Shown here: in pieces, positions 60,213-64,000 of the stretch | How positions within the stretch are numbered: position 1 is the first letter of the stretch | Layout: the number at the start of each line of letters is the position of its first letter | From: Cephalotrichum gorgonifer | Lineage: Eukaryota > Ascomycota > Sordariomycetes > Microascales > Microascaceae | DNA: 64,000 nt | Direction of reading: 5' to 3' | Assembly (NCBI GenBank): GCA_900312665.1 | Contig: ONZQ02000024.1 | Location: 62,001-126,000 of the forward strand | Made by a program: the position numbers and the translations under genes | The notes under the pieces: model-generated | Told to the model about the DNA's origin: nothing | Seen by the model: the letters and a program-made list of their open reading frames with translations, nothing else | Database searches by the model: none

Positions 60213-61503
60213 GGAGGAGCCCTCGGCCGGGGGTGTGAGCGGTATAGGCAATTACTCACAAATTGGTTCAGGAAGTGAGAGCCGATTCGGAGAGTAGTGG
60301 TATGAGTGAGAAAAAAAAGCTCTTTAGGTGACTCCAAAACTTTTTGGAGATGGGGACGACATTATTAATACTAAGGTGCCCCCCCTCTTATTTTGCTTCT
60401 TGGCAGCCATGGTGGGGACGGCGCTATTACCCTTGTCGACCTGGCTAATCCTGGTAGTAGGAGTGGCTTAAAGGGCGCGCCGGATGCTACCGGAACGTGC
60501 CGGCGTTGGCCGCCCCGAGAGCCGTTCATCCACATGGCGAAATACGGGATTAGACGTGTGCTTTTAGATATATGAGTGGAGTGGGGCTGACCGGCGACCC
60601 AGCCGCCCTGATTGATGTTTTAAAGTAGAGAGGTGATGATGCTCTAACAGGGGCAGACCCGAAAACAAAGAGGAAACACTTTTTTACGGAGTACCGTGTT
60701 CCGTGCCGAACTCCGCCTTGCCAAGTGCCTAACCCTGAGGCCAACGGCGGACCCCTCCGATAATATTAACTCCAACAGTAAACTGTGGGGCGCGATCGAG
60801 AAACAACCACTTCCGACCATACTTGTATAGCCGTTCGGCTTGCGCGCTAACTCAGCTCCCAGTCGAAATGCCTCCTGATGATCTTCCGGACTGTCAATCA
60901 TCATCAAGCTTGTAAATACAGCGCAAGTCTATCGAGGAGACTATTTCATGAGACCATATTCAAAGTCGGGCCGTAAAGAACTGTTTCTAGTATTAGTAAC
61001 CACGGATCAACGTCGGTCGTGTCACACTCAAAGAGGCCGTATAGAGGAGGCTCGAGAGATCCTTGGTGTGGCACGGAGTTTCCGAGACTGACAATACCAA
61101 GCTCCAGCTATGAACCCTGAATTTGACCACTTCGCCATCCCTATTTAACATAAGTACGTCCCAGTGGTCCTGGCTGGAAAAGAAACAGGCCTCCTGCCCC
61201 CTTTTCCCATCTGCTAGAACGGTGGGCCCAAATACGCATCCTGAAAGGGCGACAAACGAGAAAGAGATAGTAGTTACGTGCTTGGAGGGAGACTTCGGTA
61301 GCTTCAAGCCGGTTTTCAAAGATGCTTCCAAGGGCAGGTGACCGCTTAACCGGCTCAGGCCCCTCGGATTTCGAATCTGCACTCGTTTAAGAGGCTTCCT
61401 TGTTGGAGACTACATTGGGAGGAAAGCTGACGGAGCCGCGTCGATTTTCAAGTCTGTCATCGTTGTGCCGCATTGGGAAGTCAAATTCTCACAGCCCAAG
61501 AAT
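60213..61503. other. 1.3 kb intergenic interval
   Basis: No protein gene supported. An A-rich run near 60311-60318 lies in the transporter promoter. The right end flanks the tRNA. Confidence 0.5.
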
Positions 61504-61591
61504 GGTTGGGTGGCGCAATGGTAGCGCGTTGCTTTCCGGCTCTCGCCTTGGAATTTGGCAAAGGTTCTGGGTTCGAGTCCCAGCTTGATCG
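61504..61591 (+). tRNA. tRNA-Arg (CCG), intron-containing
   Basis: The sequence folds as a tRNA. Acceptor stem 61504-61510 pairs with 61584-61590, with several G-U pairs. The D stem is GCGC/GCGC (61513-61516, 61524-61527), anticodon stem 61529-61533 with 61557-61561, and T arm CTGGG-TTCGAGT-CCCAG (61567-61583). Anticodon CCG is at 61536-61538, followed one base later by a 16-nt intron (about 61540-61555) whose GGAA can pair with TTCC of the loop. A box (TGGCGCAATGG) and B box (GGTTCGAGTCC) fit consensus, and a TTTT Pol III stop begins at 61600. The G-U-rich acceptor stem is a little unusual; a tRNA-derived repeat is the alternative. Confidence 0.8.
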
Positions 61592-63086
61592 ACCATCAGT
61601 TTTGGCCTTCACAGGCCTGAATACTCTTTTTACTCGCTCTAGGCACGTAGGTGGGCCTCTCTCCAATAACATTTGGCTATTCAAACGATCATAAAACCGA
61701 AAAAGACAAGAAAACGAAGCGAAAAAAAAAGAAAACAAGAAATCCTCCTCCGCATGACCACCAAGACCACTACCATCTTTATATGCATTCGCATTTTCGT
61801 GACCTGGTCATGTCTGCCCCGCATGATAGATTAAAATTACAATCTCTCTTATACAAATTATTGTTGATTCTAGTATAGACAGAATAAGTTCTTCCATATG
61901 GATCAATGGGAGATTCCTACATATACAACTAAATACAAAGACTAGCTCGCCTAGACTTTCACATATTGGGACATGATTTAGGTAGAACTTCCTAGTACAA
62001 GCGCTTAATAGAGACAGGGATGGTACGTTCTTCTACGGTATGGATGGACGGGTTTCGGCTTTCGGTAAACTACGACTTCGAGTAGAAATCTGCAAACACA
62101 TAGTATGTGGCCTGTCCATCGGCCACACACATGACAACGCGGGGACAATGTATAAACTACAGTGATAGAATCAACATGTCCTAGTAGTATATAGCATGCC
62201 GCAGCCCACTTCCTTGTCCCCTGTGCGCGAAAAACCAGTGTTGCGCTTCCTGCTGCGTGACGGATAATATTTAAGTGCAGGCATATAGGTAGTGTCGACA
62301 CCGTCAGGCTTGATTTTAATGCGCCGACAATGAGACGGCATCTGGGATTTGATGCCAGTGGTCTAATCCATTGACGCAGGCTACAGGTAACAGGTAGCTC
62401 CATACCGATGGTAACAGTGCCTTCGGTCATGATCTATTAATCTCAAACCTAGCGGTTAGGAGCCCTCAAATCAGGAGCGAAAATATTGCGATGATCAGGG
62501 GTATCCTGATACTGCGTTATATAGAGAGGAAGTTTCTTGGAATTACACGAATTTTGCCTTTGGTCAAAAGCCCCTCCTACTTCAAACGATTCCCAACCAC
62601 GAACCACCGGCCGAGCACATTACCGGGGTGGTGGTAGCTGGTTGCATAAAACAACTATGCCGCAAACAAAACTATGACCGGGTAAAACCCACGTCCTGCG
62701 CGGGCCCTCCTAATCACATTAGGCCGTTTCTCTTGTTCCACCTTGACATTTGTCCCTTTTTGCCTCTTCTGAGTGCGGATCTTTGACTATAATAGGGTGC
62801 GGCACGGCGATGTGGTGACGTAGACGGTGGACTGGTGCGGGCAGGCCCCACATGGAATGGCCCACCTCCTCCTTAAAAACGGGCTTGGTTCGGAGATCGA
62901 GTTTAACCCGCCCCACAGACAGTGATACAGGGCGGAACGGGGACGGTACGGCAATAGCGGAGCTGGGGGCAGGGAAACAATGGGGTGTCACGGCAGGTCT
63001 TATCGGCTCCTCCCCCCTACAAAGAATAACACTTCACGTATTTCCCGTTAGTTCACTCCGGCATTCACTTTCGACGTCTGGCAATC
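61592..63086. other. 1.5 kb intergenic interval
   Basis: No gene supported. A 141-codon minus-strand ORF (62430-62005) has an ATG but no recognisable motif. TTTT at 61600 ends the tRNA transcript. Confidence 0.5.
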
Positions 63087-63722
63087 TCATAGAGCCCTAA
63101 GTACAATCATCCAAGCCCTAACACCCGCTCCGCGCCTATAGTCCTCGATCTGCGCACTCACAATCTCAATCTTCCGTGCCATCACCAGTTCCTCGACCTT
63201 GGCCTCGTACCCGCCCGGCCCGAATATAGCGTCCAGTATAGTCACGACAATGAGGCCGCCGACCTTGACGACCCTAACGAACTCGTCAATCGCCCCGGGG
63301 CCGACGTGGCCCTGCGTCAGCGTACCGATGCAGGTCACCGCATCGTACGTGCCGTCTTTGAAGGCAAGGGCCATTGACAGGTCCGCTGTCTGCAGGTTCC
63401 GATATGCCTTGGTCTTCTCTGCGAGTTGTAGCATGCCCGGGCTCAGGTCGATCCCATCGACCCTTTGCCCGCCGATGGCAGCGAGGTGGGCGCCGACGAG
63501 GCCGGTGCCGCACCCCGCGTCCAAGATCTCGATGTTGTCGTTGATGCGGGGCGTCTTCAGAGTCCTGAGAAGGTATGCGCCTGCGAGGGCGGGTGCAACA
63601 TAGTCCTGCGCCTCGTCGGCGAGTTCCTTGTCGTAGTCTGAGGCCCACTCGTCATAGATCTTGCGCAACTGAGCGGTATTAGAGGTGCCATTAAGAGAGT
63701 AGAGTTCCACGAGTCGAGACAT
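63087..63722 (-). CDS. Small SAM-dependent methyltransferase
   Basis: Class I SAM-dependent methyltransferase, 211 aa, single exon, cytosolic. Motif I is IEILDAGCGTGLVGAHLA at about 65-82; the acidic residue for the ribose is in VDGIDLS (about 88-94); motif III-like TYDAVTCIGTL and the post-motif GGLIVVTILD follow. The N-terminal YDEWASDYDKEL is the family's substrate-side helix and resembles Williams-Beuren-region (METTL27)-like methyltransferases. The ATG at 63722 fits that helix start. A TATATAA at about 63805-63811 lies some 83 nt upstream. No neighbour hints at the substrate. Confidence 0.9.
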   Translation of the reverse strand: MSRLVELYSLNGTSNTAQLRKIYDEWASDYDKELADEAQDYVAPALAGAYLLRTLKTPRINDNIEILDAGCGTGLVGAHLAAIGGQRVDGIDLSPGMLQLAEKTKAYRNLQTADLSMALAFKDGTYDAVTCIGTLTQGHVGPGAIDEFVRVVKVGGLIVVTILDAIFGPGGYEAKVEELVMARKIEIVSAQIEDYRRGAGVRAWMIVLRAL

Positions 63723-64000
63723 GATTGTTGCCGTCTGAGTTGGCCAAGTCTGTATAATAGTGTGTGTTTGTGGGCTGGGTTATAGCCGGAGAACTGAGCC
63801 GGGGTATATAAGCCGAAATAACGCTTGCTGGAGTGTTAATGCAGAACTGGGGAATGAAGGTGAGATCCGAGTCTGGTTGTGAATTTTAGAGATTGAGCTG
63901 ACCCAGTTAGCCCCCTTTATACCCCTTCTCTCCTTTTATCTCACCTCCATTCTATCGTTCTCCCCCGTCTTCCTTTTCGGATTGAACTGCCGAATGGAGC
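63723..64000. promoter_or_regulatory. Methyltransferase promoter
   Basis: A TATA-like element (TATATAA on the plus strand, 63805-63811) and a pyrimidine-rich tract at the far right. Nothing else seen before the window ends. Confidence 0.35.

Noticed and set aside
62005..62430. 141-codon minus-strand ORF with ATG
   Set aside because: No recognisable motif, odd Cys/Arg-rich composition, no intron or promoter support. Left as unassigned.
1..64000. CRISPR arrays, rRNA genes, bacterial operons, complete transposons
   Set aside because: No regular spaced repeats, no rRNA core sequences, introns throughout, and no transposase, reverse transcriptase or paired terminal repeats were recognised.

Overview
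The window is nuclear DNA of a filamentous ascomycete (Pezizomycotina). Genes carry short spliceosomal introns (about 48-160 nt) with GTRNGY-type donors and CTAAC-like branch sites, and intergenic gaps of 0.5-3.4 kb separate them. The protein families are typically fungal: highly reducing PKS, HET domain, Zn2Cys6 factor, AA13 starch LPMO and 7TM-RGS. I cannot name a species; a sordariomycete is a guess from the gene families only. All exon joins were worked out by hand from splice consensus, frame and family motifs.

Region 1 (about 0.5-16.8 kb) is a biosynthetic gene cluster. An FkbM-type methyltransferase (-) and a Caps_synth-type glycosyltransferase (+) share a divergent promoter. They are followed by a ten-exon, about 3,210-residue highly reducing PKS (KS-AT-DH-MT-ER-KR-ACP) that ends in a carnitine O-acyltransferase (cAT) domain, and then by a small cupin. 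The inferred product is a reduced, C-methylated polyketide released as an ester of a polyol or sugar alcohol and then glycosylated and O-methylated. An identical 13-mer with a CGG-N-CCG core (CGGACCGTAGCAC) lies in both the divergent promoter and the PKS promoter.

Region 2 (16.8-30.3 kb) has a long gene-poor stretch, a secreted AA13 LPMO with CBM20, the splicing factor Cwc24, a secreted three-domain multicopper oxidase and a HET-domain protein. Region 3 (30.5-42.2 kb) has a berberine-bridge-type FAD oxidase divergent from a Zn2Cys6 regulator, a DJ-1/PfpI protein, and a 7TM-RGS protein behind a 3.4 kb gene-free region.

Region 4 (44.6-53.4 kb) has an AhpD/CMD-like protein, then a divergent pair made of a C2H2 zinc-finger protein (-) and a DUF7580-like protein (+), then an ArsB/CitMHS-type transporter. 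The C2H2 gene ends in a 46-bp inverted repeat whose other arm is the decayed tail of a paralogous C2H2 gene. Region 5 (54.9-63.7 kb) has a Gal80-like oxidoreductase, an MCT-type MFS transporter, an intron-containing tRNA-Arg(CCG) and a small SAM methyltransferase. I saw no intact transposon, CRISPR array or rRNA.
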